Shown: positions 16,990 through 27,311 of the stretch, in pieces
Position numbering within the stretch: the stretch's first letter is position 1
How the letters are laid out: each line of letters starts with the position of its first letter
Assembly (NCBI RefSeq): GCF_000409775.1
Contig: NZ_KE332377.1
Span: 1,212,073-1,276,072, forward strand
Direction of reading: 5' to 3'
Source: Litchfieldella anticariensis FP35 = DSM 16096
Lineage (GTDB): Bacteria > Pseudomonadota > Gammaproteobacteria > Pseudomonadales > Halomonadaceae
DNA length: 64,000 nt
Program-made: the position numbers and the translations under genes
Notes under the pieces: model-generated
The model's database searches: none
What the model was told of the DNA's origin: nothing
Seen by the model: the letters and a program-made list of their open reading frames with translations, nothing else

Positions 16990-18204
16990 TCAGTCGAACA
17001 GGCCGCTGATGAATTGACGAATGGCATCGAGAAGACGCTTGAAGATTCCGCCCTGCTCGACATCCTCCAGGGCAACCAGCGGCAACTCATCTAATGCTTC
17101 ATCACCCAAGCGGATCTCAAGCGTGCCAACGCGTTCGCCCGCTTGTACCGGCGCACTGATCGACTCACGCAGATTCAGGCGGGCAGTCAGCTCATCACTG
17201 CGGCCGCGAGGTACCGTCATTCGCACCTCCTGGCCAACACCAACCCGCAATTCATTCTTTTCCCCACCCCAGATTCTCGGGGTATTGAGCACCGCTCCCT
17301 TGTCATACAGCTTGAGAGTCTCGTAGTAACGGAATCCATAGCTCATCAGCTTCTGGGTTTCCTGTACCCTGGCCTCTTCGGAGCTGGTCCCCATAACCAC
17401 AGAGATCAGGCGCATGTCATCACGCTTGGCAGAAGCCACCAGGCAGTACCCAGCCTCTTCGGTATGGCCGGTCTTCAGGCCGTCGACGCTGGAGTCGCGC
17501 CATAGCAGCCGGTTGCGGTTGGGCTGACGAATGTCATTGTAAGTAAAATAACGCTCGGCATAGATGGCGTAGTGCTCGGGATAGTCGTTGATGATATGAC
17601 GCGACAGCAAGGCTAGATCCCTTGCCGATGAGTAATGCTCGGCATTCGGCAGGCCGGTGGCATTGACGAAATTGGTGTTATTCATGCCCAGGCGAGTCGC
17701 ATGCTGATTCATCAGATCGGCAAAGGGACGCTCCCCGCCCGCCAAGTGTTCGGCCACAGCCACACTGGCATCATTGCCGGACTGGATGATGATGCCATAG
17801 AGCAGATCCTTGAGTGGGACTTGGTTACCCACCTCGATGAACATCTTGGAACCACCTGTCCGCCACGCTTTCTCGCTAACGCTGACCATGTCGTCCATTG
17901 AGACGTTACCTTGGTTCAGCTCACGCTCGACAAGGTAGGCGGTCATCAGCTTGGTCAGGCTTGCCGGCGGCAGTCGCTCGTCGGCGTTATGCTCAACCAG
18001 GACTTCGCCACTATCGGCATCCATCAGGATCCAGGAAGAGGCCGCCAATTGTGGCGGCGATGGAACCATCGTCTGTGGACTTGGCTCCGGCTGTGGGCTC
18101 GGCGTCGCCGACTGTGACAAGGCCGGCAAACTGAACGCGGTGACGCACAGCAACGACACAGTGAGCAGGCATTGACGTGCAAATGAAGGAACAACAACTC
18201 TCAT
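16990..18204 (-). CDS. dacC: D-alanyl-D-alanine carboxypeptidase (PBP5/6 type)
   Basis: 404 residues from the ATG at 18202-18204; a GTG five codons earlier is an alternative, and neither has a strong ribosome binding site. A signal peptide (to about residue 30) is followed by a Pro/Ser-rich linker unusual for this position, then the peptidase S11 domain: SLTK (Ser82), SGN and KTG motifs are intact. The C-terminal beta domain ends in an amphipathic helix that would hold it at the inner membrane. It trims pentapeptide side chains in peptidoglycan. Part of the minus-strand cell-wall series. Confidence 0.93.
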   Translation of the reverse strand: MRVVVPSFARQCLLTVSLLCVTAFSLPALSQSATPSPQPEPSPQTMVPSPPQLAASSWILMDADSGEVLVEHNADERLPPASLTKLMTAYLVERELNQGNVSMDDMVSVSEKAWRTGGSKMFIEVGNQVPLKDLLYGIIIQSGNDASVAVAEHLAGGERPFADLMNQHATRLGMNNTNFVNATGLPNAEHYSSARDLALLSRHIINDYPEHYAIYAERYFTYNDIRQPNRNRLLWRDSSVDGLKTGHTEEAGYCLVASAKRDDMRLISVVMGTSSEEARVQETQKLMSYGFRYYETLKLYDKGAVLNTPRIWGGEKNELRVGVGQEVRMTVPRGRSDELTARLNLRESISAPVQAGERVGTLEIRLGDEALDELPLVALEDVEQGGIFKRLLDAIRQFISGLFD

Positions 18205-18269
18205 GGCACTGGTTCTCACATAAAGGAATCAGATAGTGGACTGCATGGCATGCAAGGGCTTTGGCAAAC

Positions 18270-19268
18270 TCATTGCGCTCCATTGACCACGAATGCTTGG
18301 GCATACCCCGCCCGCCGCAGCTTGTCGCGGAGCGGTTCGAGTAGCCTGCTGTCAGTCAGCGGACCGACCTGCACTCGATGCAGGCTGGTGTCGCTAGTCA
18401 CCCGTACGGGTTGAGATATTTCATCCTGCAACTGCGCCTTGAGCGCCTGAGCATTGGCCATGGAACCAAGCGCCGCCACTTGCAGGTAGATGTGCTCGCC
18501 CGGCTCATGACCATTAGCCATCGCCGGAGCGGTCTCACCCGTCGACGGTACGGGCGGAGGCTGACGTGGCATCGTAGCCACCTCATTCGTTACTTGGTGG
18601 GCCTCTGCTGCCACAGCCGTCGTGGTAGCGCTCCGTTCCGGCTCTCGAGATGCCACGGAGCGCTGCTCGGCCTGCCAGGCGACCGGGTCGATGGCTTCCA
18701 CCCGCACTCTCCCCGTACCGTTGCCGAGAATATCCAGGCGCGCCGCCGCCGCATAAGAGAGGTCGATCTCTCGATCACTATGGAAGGGGCCGCGATCGTT
18801 GACCTTGACGATCACTGACCGACCGTTATCGACATTGCTGACACGGGCATAGGTAGGCAATGGTAACGAACGATGAGCGGCTGTCATCTTGTACATGTCG
18901 TAGATTTCACCGCTGGCGGTGGTATAGCCATGGAATTTCTCACCATACCAAGAGGCCACTCCCTGATTGCGATAACCGGAAGGATCCGCCAAAACGTGGT
19001 AGGTCTTGCCCCATACTTCGTAGCTCTCGCGGTTACCGCTCGGAGCGCGCGGCTCCACCCGGGGCACAGCGTCAGGCACGTTCGAGACATCCGGCGGAAG
19101 ATCGGGATAAGCATCTTTGGCCATGCTATAACGCCCGGTCGACGACGATGTCGCCGCTGTCGCACTCTCTCCTCCCGAAGATGCCGAATCGTACCGAGTT
19201 CCTCCTCCGCCGGCACAACCAGCCAACAACAACACCGTGACCACCAACCCTCCTGTCAAGGCCCTCAT
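18270..19268 (-). CDS. rlpA: RlpA septal lytic transglycosylase lipoprotein
   Basis: 332 residues. The lipobox LLAGC gives an outer-membrane lipoprotein. The double-psi barrel domain (ASWYGEKFHGYTTASGEIYDMYKMTAAHRSLPLPT) contains the residues for cleaving naked glycan strands in Pseudomonas RlpA. A C-terminal SPOR domain (from about residue 255) binds denuded glycans at the septum. A Ser/Ala/Thr-rich linker joins the lipid anchor to the barrel. The ATG overlaps the mltB stop by ATGA. Confidence 0.94.
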   Translation of the reverse strand: MRALTGGLVVTVLLLAGCAGGGGTRYDSASSGGESATAATSSSTGRYSMAKDAYPDLPPDVSNVPDAVPRVEPRAPSGNRESYEVWGKTYHVLADPSGYRNQGVASWYGEKFHGYTTASGEIYDMYKMTAAHRSLPLPTYARVSNVDNGRSVIVKVNDRGPFHSDREIDLSYAAAARLDILGNGTGRVRVEAIDPVAWQAEQRSVASREPERSATTTAVAAEAHQVTNEVATMPRQPPPVPSTGETAPAMANGHEPGEHIYLQVAALGSMANAQALKAQLQDEISQPVRVTSDTSLHRVQVGPLTDSRLLEPLRDKLRRAGYAQAFVVNGAQ

Positions 19269-20305
19269 GCCCTATCCTCCCTTTCGGCAAGAATTGCCTC
19301 GGCCAACTCGGTCACGGCCATGGCGTAAAGATGGCTGTGATTGTAACGAGTAATCACGTAGAAGTTGTCATATCCCAAGCGATAGCGATAGCTGCCATCC
19401 TCCTGATCGAGTGCCAACGGAATCACACGCTGGCCATCTTCGAGGTCATCTTCCTGCTTCGGGCGAACGCCATATTTCGCCAGCCCCAGGAGGGTTTCAT
19501 AGGGAGGCCTTGTTTGATTGAAGGCAACTTCTCCAGGTGGCTCATCGGGACCAAAGGCCTCGCCATAGATCGGGGCATTCGTTTGCCAACCATGCTTGGC
19601 GAAGTAATTGCCGACACTACCAATGGCATCCACTGGGTTATCCCATAAGTCGCGCTTGCCATCGCCATCGAAATCCACGGCATAGGCACGGTAACTGGTG
19701 GGAATGAACTGCGGATATCCCATGGCACCGGCATAGGAACCTTTCAGCGAACCGGGATCGACCTCTTGCTCGCGAGTAATCTCGAGAAAGGCAAGTAACT
19801 CGCCGCGAAAGAAGCCGCCTCGGCTCGGGTGGTGAAACGCCAATGTCGACAAGGAATCGAGCACCCGGTGGCGTCCGGTATAGCGACCGTAACTGGTTTC
19901 CACTCCGATGATGGCAGCTACGACTTCCGCCGGCACACCATACTCGGCTTCGACACGATCAAAAGCTTCACGGTGCGCTTCGATGAAAGCGACACCACGT
20001 TCGATACGCTCTTGCTGCAGAAATATTTCACGATACTCATCCCAGCGTAACCGGCGTTCGACGGCGCCAGCCATGGCATCGAGCACGCCTTGCTGAAATT
20101 GAGCGTCTTGCATGGCATCGACCAACCAAGCCCTCTCGATACCCTTGGCCTCCAATTCATCTATCAGGGCAGCTACGTCGTCACGCTGGCCAGGATCGAA
20201 GCTCATGGCAGCCAAGGAGACCATTGATGCTAGCGACAGCCACGCACCAGCAACGAACAGCCATATCGCTCTTCCATGAGGTCGGAAAGCCTTCATGATC
20301 ATCAT
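19265..20305 (-). CDS. mltB: Lytic murein transglycosylase B
   Basis: 346 residues, exported. The catalytic core includes GVPAEVVAAIIGVETSYGRYTG, with the Glu of IGVETSYG as the acid, and the GAMGYPQFIPTSYRAYAVDFDGDGKRDLW segment typical of MltB. It cuts glycan strands in the periplasm to make anhydro-muropeptides. The first three Met codons lie within ten bases, so the exact start is unsure; GGGAG precedes them. An N-terminal hydrophobic stretch is present, but no lipobox Cys, unlike E. coli MltB. Confidence 0.93.
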   Translation of the reverse strand: MMIMKAFRPHGRAIWLFVAGAWLSLASMVSLAAMSFDPGQRDDVAALIDELEAKGIERAWLVDAMQDAQFQQGVLDAMAGAVERRLRWDEYREIFLQQERIERGVAFIEAHREAFDRVEAEYGVPAEVVAAIIGVETSYGRYTGRHRVLDSLSTLAFHHPSRGGFFRGELLAFLEITREQEVDPGSLKGSYAGAMGYPQFIPTSYRAYAVDFDGDGKRDLWDNPVDAIGSVGNYFAKHGWQTNAPIYGEAFGPDEPPGEVAFNQTRPPYETLLGLAKYGVRPKQEDDLEDGQRVIPLALDQEDGSYRYRLGYDNFYVITRYNHSHLYAMAVTELAEAILAEREDRA

Positions 20306-20333
20306 TCTCCCTGGATCAGCGTATTCGTGAAGC

Positions 20334-21494
20334 CTAGCGTGGCAATAGCCGACGGTGGGCCTGAATCGACATGAGAATACCGAAACCGGCCATCAAGGTC
20401 ACGCTGGAGGTACCACCATAACTGACCAGCGGCAAAGGAACCCCAACGACTGGCAAAATCCCACTGACCATGCCGATGTTAACGAACACATAGATGAAGA
20501 ATGTCAGGATGATGCTGCCAGCCAATAGCCGTCCAAACGTATCCTGGGCAGCATTGGCCAGCCATAATCCACGACAGACAATCAGTAGGTAAAGAGCCAG
20601 AAACAACAGCATGCCGGCCAACCCGAATTCCTCACCCAATACAGCGACGATGAAGTCGGTGTGTCGCTCCGGCAAGAACTCGAGTTGAGACTGCGTCCCC
20701 TGCAACCACCCCTTGCCGAACATTCCGCCACTGCCAATAGCGGTAGTCGACTGAATGATGTTCCACCCCGCTCCCAACGGATCACTTTCGGGGTTGAGAA
20801 AAGTCAGCACCCGCTGGCGCTGGTAATTGTGCATGTTCATCCACAGCAAGGGGAGCGCGGCGGCAGCCACTACGCAAAGGAAAACGATGAACCGCCAGGA
20901 TAGGCCGGCGAGCAGCACCACGAAGACAGCGGCACAGAGCACTAGCAACGATGTCCCCAAATCCGGCTGACGGGCGATCAGCAGTACCGGCAATGCCAAG
21001 ACGGCGGCACACACTAACAGATCCCGCCAACGAGGAGGCAATTCACGGCGACTCAGGTAAGCTGCCAGCATCATTGGCATTGCCAGTTTCATCAGCTCCG
21101 AAGGCTGGAAGCGCACCACGCCAGGAATCACCAACCAGCGCTGGGCCCCCATTCCCATATCGCCCATCACCTCGACCGCGACCAACATCAGAAGTGATGC
21201 TCCATAAGCCAACGGAGCCCAACGCAACAACGTCACGGGAGACAGCTGGGCCAGCACCACCAAGGCCATTAGGGCAACACCAAAGCGCGATGCCTGGGCA
21301 ATCACGACCTCAATGCGTTGGCCACTGGCACTGTAGAGCACCAGCAAACCAGCCCCGAGCAACATCAACAACAACAACAACAGCCATGGATCCAAGTGTA
21401 TCCGCGACCACAGGCTACGGCGCCTAACCATACCGCTTTGCGGTGGACGAACTGGATAACCGCGCATCCCCCTGGCCAAATCGATGAGAGCCAT
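20334..21494 (-). CDS. rodA: Rod-shape SEDS peptidoglycan polymerase RodA
   Basis: 386 residues with about ten membrane segments. Family markers include LLVLYSASGQ, the long QPDLGTSLLVL segment with the conserved Asp, GKGWLQGTQSQLEFLPERHTDFI and the C-terminal GIMPVVG-like GILPVVGVPLPLVSYGGTS. RodA polymerises lipid II in the elongasome with PBP2, whose gene lies two bases upstream. It has a slightly longer N-terminus than E. coli RodA. Confidence 0.96.
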   Translation of the reverse strand: MALIDLARGMRGYPVRPPQSGMVRRRSLWSRIHLDPWLLLLLLMLLGAGLLVLYSASGQRIEVVIAQASRFGVALMALVVLAQLSPVTLLRWAPLAYGASLLMLVAVEVMGDMGMGAQRWLVIPGVVRFQPSELMKLAMPMMLAAYLSRRELPPRWRDLLVCAAVLALPVLLIARQPDLGTSLLVLCAAVFVVLLAGLSWRFIVFLCVVAAAALPLLWMNMHNYQRQRVLTFLNPESDPLGAGWNIIQSTTAIGSGGMFGKGWLQGTQSQLEFLPERHTDFIVAVLGEEFGLAGMLLFLALYLLIVCRGLWLANAAQDTFGRLLAGSIILTFFIYVFVNIGMVSGILPVVGVPLPLVSYGGTSSVTLMAGFGILMSIQAHRRLLPR

Positions 21495-21496
21495 AC

Positions 21497-23383
21497 TTAG
21501 TCCTCGGCCTCCAGCAACGCATCCACATTACGACCGTTTTCTTCCGGCTCGAGTAGCCAAGCATCGGTCATGGCGCGTGCCAAGTGTGCCGCGTGGGTAC
21601 TCCCTCCACCAGCATTCTCGACAATCACCGCGACAGCGATCTGTGGGTCCTCGATGGGAGCAAAAGCGATGAACAGAGCGTGGTCGCGCAAGCGTTCGGC
21701 CAACTCTTCCGCGTTATATTTCTGGTCCTGGCCCAACGAGAATACTTGGGCGGTTCCTGACTTCCCCCCCATACGATACTTGAGGCCGACACCGGTACGA
21801 CGCGCCGTTCCTTCACTACCCGAGATGACTTTCTCCATTCCGGAAAAGACTCGATCCCACCATGCGTCGTTTTCGAGAACGATATCCTCCTTGGTGTCGG
21901 GCAAATCGACTGCGAGCTCTTGATCGCCGATGCGCTTGGCGATTCTCGGTTTCACCCATTCTCCACGATTGGCCAGGATGGAAGTTGCCGTAGCGAGTTG
22001 CAAAGGAGTCACCATCCAGTAGCCCTGACCGATACCAACCGAAAGGGTTTCGCCCGGATACCAAGGTTGATTGAAACGTGCTCGTTTCCAATCGCGGTCC
22101 GGCATCAGGGCCGTACTTTCACCGAACACATCATACGCATTGCGCTCACCGAACCCGAAGGTATGCATTCGCTCGGAGAGCCGATCGATACCCAAGTCAT
22201 GGGCCAAGGTATAGAAATAGGTGTTGTTGGAGACAGCGAGTGCACGCTCCAAATCGACCCGGCCGTGCCCCCAACGCAACCAGTTGCGATAACGTCGTGA
22301 GTCATTTGGCAACTGATAGTATCCGGGATCGTAAATGGTCTCTTCCGGTGTGATCACACCCTCGGCAAGCCCAGCCAAAGCCAGAAAAGGTTTGACCGTC
22401 GACCCCGGAGGATACTGGCCTCGGATGGCACGATTGAACAACGGCAAATCGATGTCTTCCTGCAAGGCCTGATAGGAAGCCGAATCGATACCGGTAACGA
22501 AACGATTACTGTCAAAGCCTGGGGACGACACCATGGCAAGTATCTCCCCGCTTCCTGGCTCGATGGCGACGATAGAGCCACGTCGCCCCTCCAGCAACTG
22601 GTGGCCCAATGCCTGCAAGTCCTTGTCGAGAGTCAAGGTGAGATCCTGACCGGGTACCGGATCGGTACGCCCCAACTCACGCAATACACGACCACGTGCA
22701 TTAGTCTCCACTTTCCTCAACCCAGCCTGACCGTGCAGTTCATCCTCGTAGAAACGCTCGACACCGGTCTTGCCGATGAAATGGGTCCCGGCGTAATTGC
22801 CAACATCCAGTTCCTTCAATTCCTCGGCATTGATCCGTCCCACGAAACCCAAGGCATGAGACATGATTTCAGCATCCGGGTAATAGCGTAGTAGCTGCGC
22901 TTCCACTTCCACCCCCGGAAGACGGTGGCGATTGACTGCCAATCGAGCGATCTGCTCCTCACTCAGATCGCTCATCAACAGCGCTGGCTGAAAAGGACGT
23001 TGACGTTGACGCGAACGCTGACGGAAGGCTTCGACCTCTTCCTCGGGTAAGTCCAGCAAATCCACTAATAGCGCCAGCGTCTCTTCGAGATCATCAACAC
23101 GCTCACGTACCAACGTCAGGTTGTAGGTTGGACGATTCTCGGCCAGCAATTGGCCGTTGCGATCGAAGATCAACCCCCGAGTCGGCGGCAAGGGCTCGAC
23201 ACGAACCCGATTATCTTCCGAGCGGGTGATATATACCTCATGTCGCACCACCTGCAGATACACCAAGCGACTGATCAGTAGACTGGTCAGCAACATGACG
23301 ATAAGAAATGCCAACAGCGAGCGGATACGGAAGATACGCACTTCCTGTTGCGTGTTCTTCAACGCTGGGCGGGGATTATGCAT
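21497..23383 (-). CDS. mrdA: Penicillin-binding protein 2 (elongasome transpeptidase)
   Basis: 628 residues. A short cytoplasmic N-terminus and one membrane helix (LLAFLIVMLLTSLLISRL) lead into the PBP dimer domain and a transpeptidase domain with SXXK at Ser328 (GSTVKPF), SNN in AVSNNTYFY and KSGT in GGKSGTAQVF. It crosslinks side-wall peptidoglycan with RodA. The gene order rlmH-mrdA-rodA is conserved in gammaproteobacteria. Confidence 0.96.
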   Translation of the reverse strand: MHNPRPALKNTQQEVRIFRIRSLLAFLIVMLLTSLLISRLVYLQVVRHEVYITRSEDNRVRVEPLPPTRGLIFDRNGQLLAENRPTYNLTLVRERVDDLEETLALLVDLLDLPEEEVEAFRQRSRQRQRPFQPALLMSDLSEEQIARLAVNRHRLPGVEVEAQLLRYYPDAEIMSHALGFVGRINAEELKELDVGNYAGTHFIGKTGVERFYEDELHGQAGLRKVETNARGRVLRELGRTDPVPGQDLTLTLDKDLQALGHQLLEGRRGSIVAIEPGSGEILAMVSSPGFDSNRFVTGIDSASYQALQEDIDLPLFNRAIRGQYPPGSTVKPFLALAGLAEGVITPEETIYDPGYYQLPNDSRRYRNWLRWGHGRVDLERALAVSNNTYFYTLAHDLGIDRLSERMHTFGFGERNAYDVFGESTALMPDRDWKRARFNQPWYPGETLSVGIGQGYWMVTPLQLATATSILANRGEWVKPRIAKRIGDQELAVDLPDTKEDIVLENDAWWDRVFSGMEKVISGSEGTARRTGVGLKYRMGGKSGTAQVFSLGQDQKYNAEELAERLRDHALFIAFAPIEDPQIAVAVIVENAGGGSTHAAHLARAMTDAWLLEPEENGRNVDALLEAED

Positions 23384-23433
23384 GGACGAGGCTCGGGTTG
23401 GTCATCGATATCGGCAAAGCAAAGTGAAAACAA

Positions 23434-23907
23434 TCAGCGATGATAAGGATGTCCTACCAACAGCGTCCAGGCGCGATAGAGCTGCTCAGCAACCAGGATT
23501 CGCACAAGAGGGTGCGGCAGTGTCAACGAAGAAAGCGACCAACGCTGGTCAGCATTCGCCGAAAGATTAGCCTCCAACCCTTCGGGCCCACCTACCAGCA
23601 ACGCCACGTCGCGTCCCTCCAAGCGCCAATGATCCACCTCGGTGGCAAGGCGTTCGGTGCTCCAGGGCTGGCCACCGACTTCCAGGGCAACGATATGTTC
23701 ATTACCGCGCAAGCGCTCACGCATGCGCTCCCCTTCTAGAGCCACGGCTCTGGCCACATCGGCATTCTTGCCCCGTGCACCGGGAGGAATTTCATGAATC
23801 TCGAGGGCCAAGTCACGTGGCAGGCGCTTACGATACTCCTCTACGCCTTGCTCGACCCAGTCAGGCATCCGTGTACCCACCGCTAGCAGTTTGAGCTTCA
23901 CGCCCAT
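23434..23907 (-). CDS. rlmH: 23S rRNA pseudouridine1915 N3-methyltransferase
   Basis: 157 residues from the ATG at 23905-23907; a longer frame from 23955 was rejected because the family begins with the [15 protein letters not shown] strand. The SAM-binding knot has [10 protein letters not shown] and the C-terminal [21 protein letters not shown] helix ending in PYHR. It methylates a pseudouridine in helix 69 of 23S rRNA. The start overlaps the rsfS end by ten bases. Confidence 0.96.
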   Translation of the reverse strand: MGVKLKLLAVGTRMPDWVEQGVEEYRKRLPRDLALEIHEIPPGARGKNADVARAVALEGERMRERLRGNEHIVALEVGGQPWSTERLATEVDHWRLEGRDVALLVGGPEGLEANLSANADQRWSLSSLTLPHPLVRILVAEQLYRAWTLLVGHPYHR

Positions 23908-24263
23908 CCCCCACCACGAACCTCTTCTTCTGTATCGCTGGGCAGATCGGACCACAGACGCTCCAAGTCATACAAGCGACGGGTTTCCGGCACCATGACA
24001 TGCACCACCAGGTCACCGAGGTCGACCAGTACCCACTCGGCACCGGCACGACCTTCCACGCCCAAGGGTTGCAGCCCTTGTTCCTTGACTTTTTCGATCA
24101 GATTATTGGCCAGCGCCGAAACATGGCGGGAGGAGGTGCCGCTGGCCACCAGCATCAGGTCGGTTACGCTAGTCAGGTTGGTCACATCCAGGGTGACGAT
24201 GTCCTGCCCCTTGAGCTCTTCCAGGGCGTCCACCGCCAAGGTCTTGAGTGCGTCGATGTGCAT
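23898..24263 (-). CDS. rsfS: Ribosomal silencing factor RsfS
   Basis: 121 residues. The fold markers are [32 protein letters not shown] and the [20 protein letters not shown] strand pair. RsfS binds ribosomal protein L14 and blocks subunit joining under starvation. It overlaps rlmH, as in many genomes. Confidence 0.96.
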   Translation of the reverse strand: MHIDALKTLAVDALEELKGQDIVTLDVTNLTSVTDLMLVASGTSSRHVSALANNLIEKVKEQGLQPLGVEGRAGAEWVLVDLGDLVVHVMVPETRRLYDLERLWSDLPSDTEEEVRGGGWA

Positions 24264-24378
24264 AGCCCCTCTTCGTAATGGAACGCTTCCTTTATTATTC
24301 TACTCCTTTGTACCCAGCTCGACAGCGCCAAAATAAAGAAAACATGTTGCCCTGCCACCACACTTGGCAGCGACAGCC

Positions 24379-25017
24379 TTAGCGGTAGAGCCCATGAGTC
24401 TGGATATGCCGTTCGACCGCATCGGGAAGCAAATAGCGCACGCTACGCCCACTAGCGAGTCGATGGCGAATGTCGGTGGCGGAAATGGCCATGCGACTGG
24501 GTAGCGAGAGCCGCAGCAAGCCTCCTGCAGGTGCTGTAAAAAGTGCTTGGGGCGTAGCGACTTCTCGCTTCTCGATGAGTGACCTCAGTGCCGCTGGTAA
24601 GGAATCCTGATGATCGGGGCGCTCTATGACCACCACATGGGCCAATTCGAAGAGTCGCTCGGGCTGGTGCCAGGAATCCAGCTTGAGAAAGGCGTCGTGC
24701 CCAATCGCCATGACGATTCTTGCCTGCGTACCGAACACTTCGCGCAAGGAGGCCAGCGTATCGGAAGAGTAGGAAGGACCGTCGCGGCGCAACTCCCTGT
24801 CATCGGCTACCAACCCCGGTGTATCACCGATACCAACCTTGAGCATCGTCAGGCGCTGTTCACTGGAAACCCCTGGGTCTTCTCGATGCGGCGGCATATT
24901 GGCGGGTATCAGATGCACCCGGTCGAGCGCCAACGCCTCGTGCAACTCCACCGCACTGCGCAGGTGTCCCAAATGCACCGGATCGAAGGTTCCACCCAGC
25001 ATGGCCACACGAGGCAC
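24379..25017 (-). CDS. nadD: Nicotinate-nucleotide adenylyltransferase
   Basis: 212 residues when begun at the GTG at 25015-25017, which follows GAAGG and avoids overlap with proA; an ATG at 25054-25056 and a TTG at 25068 are in frame but have no ribosome binding site. The nucleotide-binding motif is GGTFDPVHLGHLRSA, and the C-terminal block is RMAISATDIRHRLASGRSVRYLLPDAVERHI with the SATxIR motif. It forms deamido-NAD from nicotinate mononucleotide and ATP. Confidence 0.93.
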   Translation of the reverse strand: MPRVAMLGGTFDPVHLGHLRSAVELHEALALDRVHLIPANMPPHREDPGVSSEQRLTMLKVGIGDTPGLVADDRELRRDGPSYSSDTLASLREVFGTQARIVMAIGHDAFLKLDSWHQPERLFELAHVVVIERPDHQDSLPAALRSLIEKREVATPQALFTAPAGGLLRLSLPSRMAISATDIRHRLASGRSVRYLLPDAVERHIQTHGLYR

Positions 25018-25042
25018 CGCACCTTCACTTGACCGTTGACGA

Positions 25043-26353
25043 TCAGACACGCACATGTCCGTCGCCAAGCACCACGTACTTGCGAGTCGTCAAGCCTTCC
25101 AACCCCACTGGGCCTCGCGCATGCAACTTGTCGGTGGAAATGCCGATTTCCGCCCCCAAACCATACTCGAAACCATCAGCGAAGCGAGTCGAGGCGTTGA
25201 CCATTACCGAGCTTGAGTCCACTTCAGCCAGAAAACGCCGAGCGAGGCCATAATTCTCGGTTACGATGGCATCGGTGTGATGCGAACCATAGCGATCGAT
25301 GTGTGCCATGGCCTCCTCGATACCATCCACCACACGGATGGCTAACACTGGGGCCAGGTACTCCGTCGCCCAGTCTTCCTCATTGGCCGCAGCGATGCCT
25401 TTCAGGATCGCCTGGGTGCGTTCACAGCCACGCAACTCGACTCCGTGCTCGGCATAGAATGAAGCCAAGCGTGGCAGTAACTCGGCAGCGACAGGCGCAT
25501 CCACCAGCAAGGTCTCCATGGTATTACAGGTACCATAACGATGCGTCTTGGCGTTGACGGCAATGGCGACAGCCTTGTCGAGATCGGCCGACGCATCGAC
25601 ATAGACATGGCAGACACCATCCAGATGCTTTATCACCGGCACACGGGCTTCGCGCGAAATGCGCTCGATCAGGGACTTGCCACCTCGAGGAATGATGACA
25701 TCGACATATTCAGGCATGGAGATCAATTGCCCTACAGCTGCCCGATCGGTAGTCGCCACCACCTGCACGGCAGCAGCGGGTAAGCCTGCCTCGCGCAAGC
25801 CAGCGTCAATACAGGCCGCGATGGCAGCATTGCTCTCACGCGCTTCAGAACCGCCACGCAGGATACAAGCATTACCCGCTTTGAGGCATAGGCTGGCAGC
25901 CTCGATCGTGACATTAGGACGCGACTCGTAGATGATGCCGATCACACCCAGCGGAACCCGCATTTGACCGACCTGAATCCCGCTGGGACGTGAGTGCAGA
26001 CCGTCGATTTCGCCGACGGGATCGGGCAGAGCGGCCACCTGATGCAGCCCCTCGATCATGCCATCGATACGAGTATCGTTCAGCGCCAATCGATCCAGCA
26101 ACGCGGCGTCGAGCCCCGTCTCGCGCCCCCTGGCCAGATCCTGGGCATTGGCGTCGATCAGTTCAGAGCGAGCGGCTTCCAAATGGCGTGCCATGGCCAT
26201 CAATGCCGCGTTCTTGGCCGCGGTGTCCTGGCCGCGCATCACGGCCCCCGCCGCCCGTGCCGACCGCCCTAGCGATGTCATGTAGGCAACGATATCAGTG
26301 CTCACAGCAACGTCTTTGACGTTATCATCGTTTACAGGTGCGTGACGTGACAT
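25043..26353 (-). CDS. proA: Gamma-glutamyl phosphate reductase
   Basis: 436 residues. Second step of proline synthesis, reducing gamma-glutamyl phosphate to the semialdehyde with NADPH. The catalytic Cys is in [47 protein letters not shown] is the nucleotide-binding region; the end is [17 protein letters not shown]. Proline synthesis matters for osmotic adaptation in halophiles. First gene of the long minus-strand run. Confidence 0.96.
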   Translation of the reverse strand: MSRHAPVNDDNVKDVAVSTDIVAYMTSLGRSARAAGAVMRGQDTAAKNAALMAMARHLEAARSELIDANAQDLARGRETGLDAALLDRLALNDTRIDGMIEGLHQVAALPDPVGEIDGLHSRPSGIQVGQMRVPLGVIGIIYESRPNVTIEAASLCLKAGNACILRGGSEARESNAAIAACIDAGLREAGLPAAAVQVVATTDRAAVGQLISMPEYVDVIIPRGGKSLIERISREARVPVIKHLDGVCHVYVDASADLDKAVAIAVNAKTHRYGTCNTMETLLVDAPVAAELLPRLASFYAEHGVELRGCERTQAILKGIAAANEEDWATEYLAPVLAIRVVDGIEEAMAHIDRYGSHHTDAIVTENYGLARRFLAEVDSSSVMVNASTRFADGFEYGLGAEIGISTDKLHARGPVGLEGLTTRKYVVLGDGHVRV

Positions 26354-26438
26354 GCCGTAGAGTGTCTCCTAGCAGGGCACCACGTTCGATGGCGAGCGTG
26401 GTAAAGAAATAAAATAGAAGGAACTATAGTAAGTCACC

Positions 26439-27311
26439 ATGGATAGCAAGTACAAAACCCGCTCGTTCCGGCTAACTCTGCTGTTCGGCGCTGGCGTTCT
26501 AGCGCTGTTGGCACTGCGGGCCACCCAAGAAGCAGTACAAGCGCTGCTGTGGTTGGGCGCGTTATGGTTGATCGGAACGGCCACTCTACACGAACTCAGT
26601 CAGCGCTGGCCCACGCATACACCCTGGCAACTAGTGCCGACACTGTTGCTGGCCAGCTTGTTATGGCTTTCCCCGCTTCAGTTCGCCTGCTGGCTTTGGG
26701 CTTTCGCTATCCTGCTGATATTACCACAGCCCTGGTGGCTGGTGACGTTCAACATCCTGCTAGCCACCCTGAGCTGGTGGCGGGTCCAGGCTTATTTGAG
26801 TACCGAACAAAGCATGTCAAGCGCTTTGATCCTGGCGGCGTTGATGCTGCTTGGCCTGATAAGGTCACTGTATTACCGTCCGCTATGGCAAGGAATCAGC
26901 GAGCGGGTTCGTCTAATGCCCGGAACACGCCTATGGACGGCCTCCCAACTGCTCGAGGATTTGCCTCGCGAAAGTGCCCGTAGCGATCGCGAAGCGACTC
27001 ATACCGAATTGGTATTGCTACGGACTCAACATCGTTATTGCTGGTCTCTCGCACAGGCTTTGAGCCGCCAGCTCCAGCCCTTCGAGCACTGCTATCGGGT
27101 GGATGGGAGAACGCTGGCCACCTTGCTCACCAGCCGTGATATCGACCACGCCCGACAGCGTCGCGATGCTCTGCTGGCCTCGCTGCATGGCCCTCGACGC
27201 ACTCGCGTCATATCGCTGGCATGTCCACTGACATTGGATGCCGAATGCGAGGCTCTAGCCAAGCAGAGTCGAGATCTGGTCATCATCGAGAAGGTCCCTT
27301 CCCATGCATGA
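26439..27311 (+). CDS. Membrane protein with a degenerate GGDEF-like domain (first of two)
   Basis: 290 residues. About five membrane segments fill residues 12-145, including two Trp-rich ones. The C-terminal 110 residues follow the pattern of a GGDEF domain: an amphipathic helix (RYCWSLAQALSRQL) then FEHCYRVDGRTLATLLTSRDIDHARQRRDALLASL, which lines up with the R-GGDEF strand-turn-strand and the helix after it. The signature is RVDGRTL instead of RxGGDEF, so cyclase activity is unlikely. Function unknown; a sensory or partner role with the next protein is inference. It overlaps the next gene by eight bases. Confidence 0.55.
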   Translation: MDSKYKTRSFRLTLLFGAGVLALLALRATQEAVQALLWLGALWLIGTATLHELSQRWPTHTPWQLVPTLLLASLLWLSPLQFACWLWAFAILLILPQPWWLVTFNILLATLSWWRVQAYLSTEQSMSSALILAALMLLGLIRSLYYRPLWQGISERVRLMPGTRLWTASQLLEDLPRESARSDREATHTELVLLRTQHRYCWSLAQALSRQLQPFEHCYRVDGRTLATLLTSRDIDHARQRRDALLASLHGPRRTRVISLACPLTLDAECEALAKQSRDLVIIEKVPSHA